From the NCBI GenBank assembly GCA_026770575.1, contig MU657179.1, forward strand, positions 274,030 to 310,534: a stretch of 36,505 bases of DNA, in the 5' to 3' direction. How positions within the stretch are numbered: the stretch's first letter is position 1; each line of letters opens with the position of its first letter. Positions 9,273 to 21,000 of this stretch are shown piece by piece. The notes under the pieces are model-generated. The model saw nothing but the letters and a program-made list of their open reading frames with translations, ran no database searches and was not told where the DNA came from. This stretch comes from Pelagophyceae sp. CCMP2097 (taxonomy: Eukaryota > Sar > Pelagophyceae). The translations under genes were made by a program, and so were the position numbers.

Positions 9273-12200
9273 CTAGAGCTTTGCGTCGTCTGGGTTTCTG
9301 GGCGCCGCGGGGGGGAGGACGCGCTGGATTGGGGAGGACGCGCTGGATTGGGGAGGACGCGCTGGATTGGGGAGGACGCGCTGGATTGGGGAAGCGGCGA
9401 GGTCAAACTCGGCGTAGAGCGCCTCCTGGAGCAAATTGAAAACCGTCCCCTCCAGCGCGGCGTGCACGCTGGCCTGGAACTGCGCGTTGGCCAGCAAGGT
9501 CCGCGCCGTCACCGACACTTGCGCCACGGCGCGCTGCTTTGCCTCTTGCGTTGAGGCGCGGGCGCGGACGCGCGACTGGATGGCCAGGGCGCCTTTGTCC
9601 TGGGCTTGCCGTTCGTCGGTCCGCGCCTCCTTCTTCATCCTCGCCGTGTTGCGCGCCGTTCTGCGCCGGAACGCGCTCTGCATTTTTGTGGACGCGCTGA
9701 CGTGTTCGGCCGCGCGCCGCTGCATGCGAGCCACGTCTCTCGCTTCCATAACCTGCACGGCCTCCAAGTGCAGCTGCGAGTCCACCGCGTCCTCGATGGC
9801 CAAGACGACGTTTGGTGCGAGATCTAAAGACCACATTTGCAAGTCGACGACCTCTTGGCGGTTGGCCTCGAGCGCCCTAAAAAAGTCTTTCACTTCCGCG
9901 ATGCGGGCCTTGACTCCTAAAGACTGCAGGCCGTCCTTCAACTCGCCAAAGGTCAGCACACCGTCGCCGTTGGAGTCGATCCGCCCGAAGATGCGGCCAA
10001 GGATGGGAACCTTTGGTTTGGTCTCAAAATAAAACGGGACTGATGGTTCGCAAGGCAGCAGCTGGAAGACGGTGCGGACCTCGTGCAGCCGGAGGAGGTC
10101 GTTGAAGACGCCGCTCAGCGCGGCGCGCACGCACGACGTCCGCGCGGCCTCTTTTGCGCGGCTCTCGTCCGGCCGCTCGGAAGCGTCGGCGGCACACTCG
10201 TTTGCCGGGGCCGCGACTGCGCCGTCGTGTTCGCCGCCAAAGTCCAGGGGCGGGATGAACTTTAACGGCCGCGGGATGTAGAGGTCGTCGATGGTGGATC
10301 GGCCGCCGTGGAGGTCTAGGTTCTGCGCTTCCGACACGATCTCCGCCTCGACGACCAGTCTGACGAAGCAGTTTTGCTTCGCGCTCTCGTCGCCGTAGCC
10401 CGAGTTGGAGGCCGTGTCCACCGTGAACAGCGACTTTACGGACCCCGCCGTGGGCGACGCCAGCGGAGAGCAAAAGTCGTCCGCCTTCTTGCCACGCCCG
10501 CGGTACGTGTGCCCGCCCGGCGTCGGCGGCAGGCCCGTGCCCACCGTGGCCGCAGAGTGGCCGCCCAGGGACTGCCCCGCCGACTGGCGCGTCTCCGCCA
10601 AGGACGCGTCGGCCGGCGCTTCGCCAAGAGGCGGCGGCGCGAGCGCAGAGCCGCCCGAGGGCATCATGGGCAGCCGGTCGTGGGGCAGCATGGTCTGCGT
10701 CAGGAAGCGCTCCCGCGAGACGGTGCACCGGGACACGATAGACAGCCTCGGACCCAACGGCGCGGCTTGCGAACCCAACGCCTCGGACCGCGCCGTGCTG
10801 GACCTCCCCGTCACGCCGGACCGCGCCGTGCCAAGTGTCGCGGTCGACGACTTGCGCTGCGAGGTGCCGCCGCGCATCCGCCGGGCCACAGGGGGGGGGG
10901 CTCTCTCGCGGATGAGGCAGAGCACCGCGGCTTCCAATATAGCCGGCTCGCACTCGCCCCGGACGGTGACGCGGCAGACGGCGACGTCGCCCGGCGAGAT
11001 GGACCCGGACAGCGGAGAAATGTCGAGGACGCCCCTTTGGATAAGGTCGTGCGCGGCTTCCCACTGAAAGTCGAACGTTTTCGCCTCTGCGCCATCCGCG
11101 CCCTCGGCCACGAGGTCGCTGGGCCGGAGCGTGACGAGCTGCTGGGCCACGGCGCGCTGCGGCAGGCGGCCGAAGCGGAGGCGCTCTTGGGAGAGCACTG
11201 CCACTTGGTCCCCCCGAGGCGAGATGACCTGGTGTTTCGGCGCCTCGGAGAAGGGCGGCGGGGCCGCGGACCACGGGTCTAGATGGGCGGCGTCGTAGCC
11301 GGCCATGGTCAGCGTCGTCTCCAGGGACCGTTCGCCGAAGCGCTGCGTCTTTGGGGACGCGCCGCCCGGCGTGGCCGCGCGGTATTGGACGCCCATCTTG
11401 GCCGTGTAAGCGCAGGGCATGAGCGGCAGGAACCGTAAACGTAATTCCACCGTCGACCGCGCGAAGATGGTGCCGCGCGCGTTTTCTAAACGTAAGAGCT
11501 CGACGCCGACGTCCAGCGTCGTATACTTTTCGTCCACGGGCCTGGGTTGCTCCAGCTCCACGTCGTAGTCGACGTCGACGTCGGCCACGTTCGTCAGCAG
11601 GACGCACTGCAGCGGCGCGAAGTTGGGCTCCGTGCCCACTGCCACAGGATGCAACTTGACTTGGCGAGAAGTAGGGTCCTCCGTCTCGCACAAAAGCAGC
11701 GGTTCTTGGGGCGCCAGCGTCTTGCCTCGCAGCTCGAGCCACATCTGCTTGCCCTGCGCGACGCGGAGGAGGACCGGGAGAGTGTGCTCACCTCCAAAGT
11801 CCCTCGACGAAAAAGCGTACGCAAACCGCAAAGTCACCGACTCTCCCGGCCGGAGTAATGCATGCCTCGGCGTCACGTCGAAGCACTTGAGCTCGTCGAT
11901 GATCCTGTTCACTTTCACGTCCGCCTCGGTGGGCTCGCCCTCGGATGCCCAGCTTTCTAATTCGACGTCTCTTTCGTTCGGCAAATGGATACTAAAACTT
12001 GTCGCCAAAGACCCCGGATTCGTCACGTCCACCAGCACGACCTGCGTCGCGGCGCCGAGCGCGTCGGGCACGAAGCGCAGCGGGAAGCGCTCCAGCTTTT
12101 CGAGGTCTGGCGACGACAGTAAATTGAAGGCCACTTCTTCACCCGTCAGAGGCGTCACCAACGATGCATTCACCCGGGCTAAAGAAAATGCGGCCCACAG

Positions 12201-15200
12201 AGCCTGCGTCGAGCAGCCGTTGCGGTGGCCAAACAAGCGCACGTCCCGCATGATGACGGTGGGGAAGGAAGCTCGGCCGCGGACCACGCAGCTCAGAGGC
12301 ATGCCTTCGACGCGCATGGCCTGCACCGCCGCTTCCGCCGCGGGCCCTTGTGCGGTGTCGCCGAGCGAGAGCAGCGCCGCTTCCGCCGGGTCCAGCACGA
12401 CTCTGCGGCCGTCTGCGTCGACGGCGTGGACTCGGCAGACGGCCGCGAATTCAAAGTCACCCGCCGAATCCGGCTGAAAAGTGACCTTGACTTTTTTCCG
12501 CGACCGCGCGGGCAGAATGCCGCGCGGCTCGTCGACGAGGATGCGCTGCGACCGCCCGGAGACGGGCATGGACTTTAACGAAAAAGTGCCGTCGAAAATG
12601 TGCGACAAATTTGTGCGTGTCACCGCCCCAACCGAGTCATCACCAACGCTGTCGGACCGGTCCGTGTAGTCCATGGTGTACTCGATCGCGCAGTCGGCGC
12701 CGTTGCTGAGGACGAGGTACTGCGATTCCGTGGTGTTGACCAGCAAGGTCGGAAAGTCCAGCTCCGGCGGGTCGAAGAAGACGACGCCGCAGGCACCGGG
12801 CGCGACGAGGCGCACTGTCAACTTTTGCACCACGGGCGCCGGCGCCGCGTCGCCGCACTGCCGGGCGTCGAAGCGCGTGTCCGCGCGGCCCGGCGGCGGG
12901 CCCGCCAGAGCTCGAACAGAGACGACGGCCTTTGTGCGCAAAACGCCCATGGCGCGGGGCGAGAACGTCACTTCGACCCTCGCGCGCTCCTTGCCCTGGA
13001 GCACGCCCGTGCGCGGCTTGATGACGAAAGTCGCGTTCATGCGCGGGGACGGCATGGCCACCGCGTAAACCAAAGGCACTCGCGAGGTATTTCGGATCTC
13101 AAAGCACCGCTTCGAGTGCAGGCCCACCGACGTGGGCTGGAAAGTCAAGGCGTGCATCGTCGACGCCGTAGTGCCGTCGTAGTCGCCGCCCTCGAGGCCA
13201 GAGACCAAAACCCAAGGCACGTGGCCGTGGCCGACGAGCACGGGCCCGTCCGCGGGCTCGCCGTTGACGACGAGGCGGCAGACGTGCTTGTACGCCCGGA
13301 CCGCCTTTGGCTCGAACTTTGCAACGACAAGCTGGAATCCGCCTGCGGGCACGAAGCCGCGCGACGGCTCGACTGAGAAGACGCGGCTGACCTCGTCCGG
13401 CTCGATGCTGTACAGCGCGGGCAGGTTCGAGCGGTTCGTCAGCTTGAGAGTCTGGAAAGTGGCGTCGCCAACGAAGGTGCCCGGGAAATTGCACCGCGAC
13501 GGCTCGCACGTCAACTGCGGCGAGAACTGCTCCCCCGTAAACGAGTGGCCCGCCGCAAGCACGGCAAAGGACCAGGGTGGCGCCTGCAGAGCGTCGTTGA
13601 CGAGGCGGAAGGACCTCTGCGATTTGAAAAAAGTGACGGCCTCGAGCTCGACGAACGAGTAGACGTTCGAACGCGTCGGCTTGAATTCCACCCGAAACTC
13701 CATCGAACGCCCCGCCGCAATCTCCCCCGTCGCGGGAGTCACGACAAAGTCCGGCGGCAGCAGCGGCTTTGGCTTTTTGTGCGCCGAGACGGATACGTTC
13801 GTCTCCGCCTCGTGTAAAGCACCGTCGTCGTCCACCGCGCGGCCGGCGCTCGGGACGCGCCAGAAGACGCAGACCTTTGCGTGCGTCGCGTTCGTGATGG
13901 TCACCGTGCGCCGGCGCTCGGTGGGCAGCGAGGACTGCTGCACGCGGCAGGCTCCGAAATCGAGCTGCAGAGTCGAAATGTGCACGTCCCGCTCCGAGGC
14001 GTCGCCGTCGGCGTCGGGCGAGACGACGTCGAAGAAGTCGTGCGCCGCGGCGATTTCATCTCGAGTCGCCTCGCCGGACCGCGTCACGGGTTGCGGCACG
14101 CGCGTCGTCCGGAGGACCGCGTCATGCCCCTTTGCGCCGACGCGGCTGAACAGCTTGGCGGCGTCGTCGCCGGAGACGGCGCCGATGGCGCCCGTCGCCT
14201 CGTACTCGTCGAGCATCAAAGCAAGCTCGTCGGGCGAGGCTCTTCCCAGGCCCGCAGCGGCGCGGTTCCGAGCCGCCTGGAGGTGCGCGTGCCGCAGCGG
14301 CGCCGGCCGCTGCTCCTTGACCTGGCCCTGTGCAGGGATGTAGGCCGTGCCGATGACGTCGATGAAGAGTGGCGCGCGGTTCTGGATCAAAATGAAGACG
14401 CGGCGCGAGTAGTTGATCGGGCGGTCCGGCGAAAAGACGATTTTGATGGGCACCTGCAGCTTGGCGGGGAGCACGCCCGAGTACTGCGAGAGCACGAACG
14501 TGGCGCCTCTTTCCACGGCGGGGGCGAGGACGAACTGGAACGTGGTCGCTAAATCGGACTCGTTTTTCAGAAATACCGCGCGAGAGCAGGCGTGGCCCAC
14601 CTCGACGGCGCCAAAGTTGACGGAATTCGGCACGCCGAGGCCGTGGGCGTACGGGTCTTCCTTTTTGAAGACTGAGACTTGGGGAGACGTCGCCGTGCCC
14701 GTCAGCAAAAGCTGCGGTTTATTCCCTCCGGGAGTCACAAACGAGTAGTGGTCCGCCGAGTAGTTACCCGCGCTCCTGGCCGCAAACGCGCAGCGCACGG
14801 TGGCCTCGCCGTGCGGCGGGACGATGAGGACGTCTGGATAGAGCGAAAACGCAGCGTCGCAGTCTTCCGCCTCTCTTAAGACGCGCACTGTCGCCGGCAC
14901 CACGCTCTGGTTCGTGATGGTCACCTCGCGCATGACGTCCTCGGAACCCGTTGGCGTCCCGACGAGTATGTCGCCAAAGTCGACTCGGGACTCGGAGAGC
15001 ACAATGTGCGGGTACTTTCCAATCGCACTGAGCTTCATTTCTAAAACGGGCTGCGGCTTGATGGCGTTGATGCCGCGGCCGACCTCGCACGTCGCGCGGC
15101 CGACAAACACGGCCGCGCGCGTCGGCCGCACCGACGCCACAATCGCAACCGACTCGCCGACGCCCACCACGCCGCGCATGGGCTCGATTCGGAACGGCGC

Positions 15201-15953
15201 GGGCACGTTCCACTCGAAGGGCGCCGGGACCTGGCCCGTGTTGACGATTTGGAAGACGCGCTCGCTCGTCTCTGCAGCCGGGCAGAGCCCAAAGTCCAAA
15301 CCCTCGGGGACCGTCGCCTGCAGCGTCGACAGCAGCGCGCGCACCTACGATGATGCGCCAAAACGTTTGTGGGCCCACGAGGATGCCGCATCGACTGCGG
15401 GCATGCAAAGCGCACCGGCACGTGGAAACCTCGAAGCGGGACGTCTTCGAAATCGGCTCCGACGGGCTGCTCCTCGAGCTTGAAGTAAATCGTGTCGTCG
15501 TACGTCTCCATCAGCACCGGCCGGAAGACGACGTCGATCTCGCGCGACATGCCGGGCCTGCCGTGAGCGTCGAGGGACCGACATCGAGGGACCCGGCATC
15601 AAAGGCGTCGAGGGCCCGTCGTCGACGGTTGTAAAGGGGCCCTCTCGACGAAGGTTTGTCCGCGGCGACGGCGCGGTTTCGCGCGAGAGCTCGATCGTCT
15701 CCGGGAACGCGAGCGTAAAGTAGCGCGTCGTGGGCAGGCGGTACTTGAGCTTGCGGATCTTCGTGGAGACGTTCTTCACCGTCAGCTTCTGCACGTACTC
15801 GCCGCCCGCCTCCCACTCGCCGCCGCGGAAGACGATGCCGTCGGCCTGGACGTACGACCCATCGGCGGCGCGGCGGATGGGCCCGCCGCTCGTGACGCCG
15901 AAGCGGCGGATGCGCTCCTCCAGCGTCAGCAGCACCACCGGCAAGGGCGCCAT
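9273..15953 (-). CDS. CFAP65-like ASH/MSP-domain ciliary protein with C-terminal EF-hand and IQ motifs
   Basis: Exons 15953-15685, 15557-15416 and 15344-9273 give about 2160 residues. Length and order resemble CFAP65 (CCDC108). The N-terminal block has EYVQKLTVKNVSTKIRKLKY, then PETIELS and PGMSREIDVVFRP. Repeated ASH/MSP beta-sandwiches follow, each with the pattern LDFG...VTN...F.I.P..G.L.PG. A late block has SWASEGEPTEADVKVNR and GEHTLPVLLRV, as I recall in CFAP65. Such proteins sit in the central apparatus of motile cilia. Beyond the family pattern, a canonical EF-hand loop (DSNGDGVLTFGE, about residue 1927) and IQ-like helices (MQSAFRRRTARN, AIQSRVRAR) follow, suggesting calcium/calmodulin input. 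Exon 1 joins exon 2 with exact family spacing through a GC-AG intron (15558-15684). A GT donor at 15669 would add five residues. The C-terminus runs into a minisatellite. Confidence 0.78.
9315..9390 (-). repeat. 19-bp minisatellite, four copies, inside a coding C-terminus
   Basis: Copies of GAGGACGCGCTGGATTGGG start at 9315, 9334, 9353 and 9372. Since 19 is not a multiple of three, the CFAP65-like reading frame passes through the unit in all three phases, giving SPIQRVL, PNPARP and PQSSAS before repeating. Nineteen residues therefore span three units. Confidence 0.9.
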
Positions 15954-16170
15954 GTCGCCACCGGGGGCTCAGCCGCCGGAGGTTTTCACGACACCTTCTC
16001 CAAAACTTGTCGTTGCAACAGGCCTTCGCCGAAACAAATCGGTTCCGAAACGCTCCCGCTGCGCCCTCTCGCCGCGGCCTGCCTCCGCGTCCTCGGAGGG
16101 TCGGGGAACTCCCCGGGCAACCCGTCGACGCCACTCGCAGTCGGGGCTTTATTCGGCGACTGAGGGTATC
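15954..16170. promoter_or_regulatory. Bidirectional promoter region between two ASH-domain genes
   Basis: 217 bp separate the divergent start codons of the CFAP65-like gene (-) and the second ASH-like gene (+). A GTTGCAAC palindrome lies at 16012-16019. It recalls half-sites of the ciliary X-box, but the spacing is not that of a true X-box, so I claim only a likely shared promoter. Confidence 0.55.
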
Positions 16171-17702
16171 ATGCAGAAGAACCCGTCTTCGGGCCTCTTC
16201 GCCGGCGGCCTCCTGACTGCCGCGCAGCGTCGCGCGACGGAGCTGGCGCAGCGGCGCTTCAGCGAAGCAAACAGCTGGCGGCCGTCGTCGATCGGGCTGG
16301 AGGCGACGAAGCATATCGCTCTGAATCTGCGCGCGTCTTCGCAAGAGGTCAACTTTGGTGTTGTCAAGCGAGGCCACAAGTACGCCTGCTCCATCGTCGT
16401 CACCAACGCCTCATGCTCCGGCATGCGCTGGCGGTAAGTCGCAAAGGCGCGAGGCGGAGGTGGAGAGTGTTTGCCGCGGAAGGGACCCTGGTCGGACCGC
16501 CCGGGAGCCGTCCCCCACGGCTTTCCCTAGGATCACGTCTCGGACGCCCAAGGCCAAGGCGACTGCGCGGCAGACGATGCTCATGCTCGACGGCGTCTTG
16601 GCGAAGCGGCCGCCTTTGGACGCCCGGCGCGACTGCGTCCAATGCGTCACGTCGCGGTCGCGCCTCGCGCCCGGCGTGAGCGTCAAGCTGGCGTTCGAGC
16701 TGCGCGCCGACGAGGCCGGGTCCGTGGCGGTGGCGTTTCAGCTTTATGGGCGCGAGGACGAATTGCGTTCGAGTGCGACGGCGCACGCCGGCGACGAGGC
16801 AGGAGAGCCGCGAGTCTGTGCCTTACACATCCAGGCCACTGCAACCATCCTCGGCGCGCGCGAGTTCCGCGGCCACGTCTGCCGCATGCGCTACGAGCGC
16901 AAGGACCTTTTGCAAAGAGGCGTCAGCTGCGTCTCGGCGCTGCCCGTGAAACGCAACGGCAATCGCGATTCCGTCAAAGTCGACGACGACGTCTCGCAGT
17001 CGACGGCGACGCGGCTCACGGAGCCCTCGTTGGACGCTTCGCAAGAGTCCAACGGACTGGAGGCCCTCGACGTCGAGGCCTCTGCGGGCTCGCAGTCCAA
17101 CCAGGACGACGACGACGCGTCCGAGGGCGACGACGACTTTGACAAGCATACGGGCTCGTACGCGTCGGATATCGACGCTTCCGTGAATTTTGACGACGCG
17201 CGGCAACTTGATGGGTGTTACCTCGCACCCGAGGCCCTGGCCGCCCTCGACCTCTACGACGACGAAGAGGCCAGAGAGCTATCGCTCCTGCCAAGCTTCC
17301 CGGGATGCGTCTACGACCCCAGGCGCGTCGCAGCGGCGGGGGGGGCTCTACGCTCGTTTGAGACGTACTTTTTCGAAACACGCTCGTTCGAGACACGGTC
17401 GTTAGAGACGCCCTCCTTCGACGACGGCGCTGCATAGGACGCGCGTGCTGCGCATGGACGCGCCGCAGCGGCAGCACGTCGTGGACCCGACGCGGTCGCT
17501 CGTAAGAACCGCGTATTTCCGACGCTGCAAGAGGCCAGTATAGAACTACTTTTCGTAGGCCGACATCCTAGCCGAGATCCAAGCCAGCAACGATCAGAGG
17601 ATGCGGTCCTTAGAAGCCGGCGGTTTGCTGACGAGCCGCGCGCTGCAGCAGCTGCGCGACCGATTTAACGGCCCCAACGCCGCCGTTCCACCCACTCAGT
17701 AA
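16171..17702 (+). CDS. ASH/MSP-like domain protein, probably ciliary, at least four exons
   Basis: Exon 1 is 16171-16433, followed by a canonical GTAAGT intron (16434-16530). Exon 2 begins at 16531 and runs to about 17355-17400. Exon 3 is 17438-17501 (donor GTAAGA) and exon 4 is 17559-17702. The N-terminus has VNFGVVKRGHKYACSIVVTN, then MRWRI, then SRLAPGVSVKLAFELRADEAG, the strand pattern of an ASH/MSP immunoglobulin-like domain. A long acidic linker (DDDDASEGDDDFD) follows, then a conserved-looking tail with DPTRSLADILAEIQ and RSLEAGGLLTSRALQQL. The frame of exon 2 meets a TAG at 17435, but that TAG doubles as the AG of a good acceptor and the tail exons are clearly coding, so I extend the gene. 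The exon 2 donor is unresolved because five in-phase GT sites lie in an SFETR-type repeat. Its divergent partner supports a flagellar role; the exact family is not recognised. Confidence 0.7.
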
Positions 17703-17765
17703 TACTATCCCACCAGTAATACTAGTACCCACTCAGTAATACTCCCCACTCAGTAATACCACCCC
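17690..17765. repeat. Degenerate tandem repeat of CCCACTCAGTAATAC
   Basis: About four copies of a 15-20 bp unit (CACTCAGTAATACT and variants). The stop codon of the upstream gene (TAA at 17700) lies inside the first copy, so the array has grown from the end of that gene into its 3' UTR. Confidence 0.75.
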
Positions 17766-18044
17766 ACCCGTTTTTGCCATTGAAACCACTCTGCTTTCCT
17801 TCTCTCTGCTCCTCCACGTTCACGACGCCGTATCAACCGACCCACCCCTCTGAATCCAAGTGCGAGGTCATCCGTGGAAATACCTTCGTACTTGCGGAAT
17901 TTTTCCAATTTCCCCATCAATTTTCCAAGGCTTCCTCGAGGGAGAAAGTCAATTTCAGCCTTCCAAAGTTTGGCCCAGTCACGAGCGGAGCCCGTTGTTA
18001 CTCGGGCCTCGCCGCGCGGCGGCGTGCCCTTGGCGCCCGCGCGG
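17766..18044. promoter_or_regulatory. Upstream region of the DENN gene
   Basis: About 280 bp with no gene I accept. It contains pyrimidine-rich and TTTTCCAA-type stretches and should hold the DENN promoter. The DENN frame stays open upstream of the chosen ATG to 17874, so an earlier start is possible. An antisense frame here (18172 to 17750) has protein-like composition but no support. Confidence 0.4.
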
Positions 18045-21000
18045 ATGTCGCAGGCGAGCCTGGCGCGGCTGCGCGAGCACAAGAGGCGGGAGACTTTAGA
18101 GGCCCAACTATTCTCAAAGAGCTGCGATGCAGCGGCGGCTCGAGAGGCCTCGCGCGAAATCGTGCGTCCCACGCCACCTCCTCCTAGGGCGTGTATGCAC
18201 GATCACGCCTTCACAAATGGGCCGCCTCTTCGAATCCTATTCGACTCGAATGTTGTCGACGAACTGAATCTGCCCGCAGGCGGTGCTGAAGCAGCGGCGT
18301 CAGTTGAGGGTTGCCGAGTCGTTCCGCGCGCGACGGGTGGCGCACGTCTTCCAGGGCGCGCCGGACGCGCCTCGGCGGCGCGGGGCGAATGACTTGGAGG
18401 CGGAGTTTCGGCAAGGAGTGTCTCTGGAAGACGCCCGAGAAGTCCTAGCGGACCGCTACCGCAGGCCGCCCGCCGTCGACGTAGCCAGGTGCGCGGAGGC
18501 GCGGCGTGGAGGCGTGGTCGGGACTAACACGCTCTGCGACTAGGCCGCCTTCTCGGCCGCCTTCGCCGGCGACGCCGTCGGACGAGGAAGAGGACGACGG
18601 AGCGGAACCGGCGCAGAAAATGTTCGACCACTTCATCGTAGTCGGCCTCCCGACGAGGCTGGTGGAGCAGCCCAACGTCAAAGTCGGTGCGTGTCGGGCA
18701 AAGCGTGCTTCTCTGGAGTGGTCGTCTCTGGAGTGTTCGACGTAGGCGCGCGCTACAGTCCAAAGGTCCTGCACCAGTACTCCACCGACGACGTCTTCTC
18801 CGCCGAGGCCATCGCCGACTTTTGCCTCCCCGCCGGCGCCTTAGTCTCGCAGTGCGACTGCGACGAAGATGATTTGCAGTCTCCGGCCGAGGCAATGAGG
18901 GAAGTGATTTTTGTCCTTTCGGGCGGCGGTTCCGGCGGCTCTTCCGTCCAGTACGGCATCTGCGCGCACCTCTCTCGAAGGCACACGCTGCGCAGTGCGA
19001 GTGGGGAGAGGAAGTCTCTGATGACGGACTGTTGCTATTGCATTATTACCGCTTTGCCGTTCGCGGCGCTGCATTTCGAAGTCCTAAGAGGCATGCTGTA
19101 CCAGCAGGCCAAGCCGACTTCTGCTGAGAAGTACGCCGACTTTGACGAGATCATGTCGCGGTATGCCGCGTTGGCCGTCCCAGACCCGGGCTGCGAGGTG
19201 GCCTTCAGAGTCGGCCGCCACAACGTAAAATGGAGGCGGCGCGGCGGCTCGGCCAGCCCCGCCGGCGCGAAGATGTACTTCGAAGACGCGCCGACGGACG
19301 CCGAGGCGGCGGCGGCGGCGGCGGCCGCGCGGCCTCGCGACGAGGCCACGGCCCTCGCGCGCGAGTGGGCCGTCCCGGTCATGCTGTCCAAGCTCGCTTT
19401 AGAAAACGTTTTGTTGATCCTCGGGTGCGCTTTGGTGGAGCTGCAGATTGTTTTCGTCTCGCAGGACTTGCAAACTTTGTCCGCCTGCGTTTTGGCTCTC
19501 GTCTCCATGTTGAGACCTTTGCGGTGGGCGGGCCCGTTGATCTCGGCGCTGCCTGCAAACCTCGGAGACTACCTCGACTCGCCCGTGCCTCTGATCTTAG
19601 GAGTGCACTCGTTGCCCGTACATTTTGCGCACGGGCCAGATATGATCCTCGTCTTCGCGGATGAGGACCGAGTCCGCCTCGCCCCAAAGCTGCTGGGCGA
19701 CCCTGCGGCGCTGTTAGCAATCCAGTTGCCAAAGCTCTCGCTTTTGCACCACGACCTCGCCCCGCACTTTGAACTGCTGAAACCCTCGTTCCAACAGTCC
19801 ACGGCCACTTCCATGGGCAGTTTGGCAGGCCTGAAGAGGGCAAAGTCTGCGATCAAGGCACTCCGGCCGACGCGCTCCTCGGGCGACCCGCCACGCACGG
19901 GCCGCGTCTTTGGCGCTGCGGCGGCGCAAGAGGCGGCGGCCGAGGCTGCTGAAAAGGTCCAAAAACACATCTTCGACGACGGGAATGCCGTCGCCAGCGC
20001 CGAATCCGCCTTTGGCGCGGACAAGGCAGCGGACCGGCCTCCGGAAGTGGTCCTGAGGCACGGATCCAAAGATTCGCTTTTGGGGGACCGTTTGCAAAGC
20101 CCCGGCTGGGGCCGGCGGCCCGATTTGCCGGCTCTCGAGGCTCTCGATGCCATCATCCGGCGCGTCCAGGCGCACATCGAATTACTCGTGGCGGTGGCCA
20201 TGAAGCTTCAAACCGAGAAAGATGCGGCCCACGCGGCCTCACTCTGTCAAGAGGCCATTGAGGCCATAGAGGCGCCCGTGCTGGACTCGCTGCCCGGCAG
20301 CGTCACGGCGCCGTCGCAGTCCTCCGTCGGCGGCGCTGTCCCGCGGCCGAGCGGCGCGGTGGCGGCGCCGGTGCGGCCGCGTCGGCCGCGTTCCTTGGGA
20401 GGCTACATCGATACTCGCTCTTCTCGACTCTCGCCTTCAGCAGCAGCACGGCACGAGTGGTGGTACGAGTCGCTCGGGGACATTGGCTTTGAGTTTGTCG
20501 CAAGGTTCGTCGAGACGCAAATGTTTAGCAATTATCTCGTCGCCCAAGAGGACGGTCCCGCCGCGGCCGCCGCGCACGACTGTTTATTCGACGACAAGAA
20601 GCCGTCGAACAAGTCGGCCGGCAAGCTCGCCGCGGCGGGCAAAGACCGGAAAGCCGAGGCGAAAAAGGAGCGGAAGAAGCCCGTGGCCAAGAGCCGCGCC
20701 GAGCTCCGAACGCCCGTGGTTGCGGCCGAGTTGGCGGGGCACATGCAGGCTTTATTCGAGCTCGTCGTGCGAGGCGGCGCCGACGCCGACGGCGACCAAG
20801 CTGTGGATTGGTGCAACGGACGGTGCCGAGGCAAGATGGATTCCGATTTATGCACTTTATTATGCGCAGACGCCTGGGAGGCCTCGGCGCGCGCGGGCCT
20901 GGTCAAGGCGCGCGAGGACCGCGCGCGGCGCACGCGAAACGCACCTCAAAAGCCGCCAAACGCAAAGGCGACGTCCGCTTCCGACGACGTTTCGCTGGGC

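Noticed and set aside
9834..11742. Long minus- and plus-strand frames overlapping the CFAP65-like gene (for example 11742-10024, 10374-11282)
   Set aside because: They are Arg/Ala/Pro-rich shadows of a GC-rich coding frame. The 9273-15344 frame alone shows repeated ASH folds and an EF-hand.
16012..16019. X-box (RFX) site in the ciliary divergent promoter
   Set aside because: GTTGCAAC has half-site-like letters but lacks the normal spacing, and I cannot show that RFX factors exist in this organism.
17750..18172. Antisense frame upstream of the DENN gene, with protein-like pieces such as LGKLMGKLEKFRKYEG
   Set aside because: It overlaps the DENN first exon on the opposite strand, ends in the tandem repeat array, has no recognisable domain and no splice partners. 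Transcript data could revive it.
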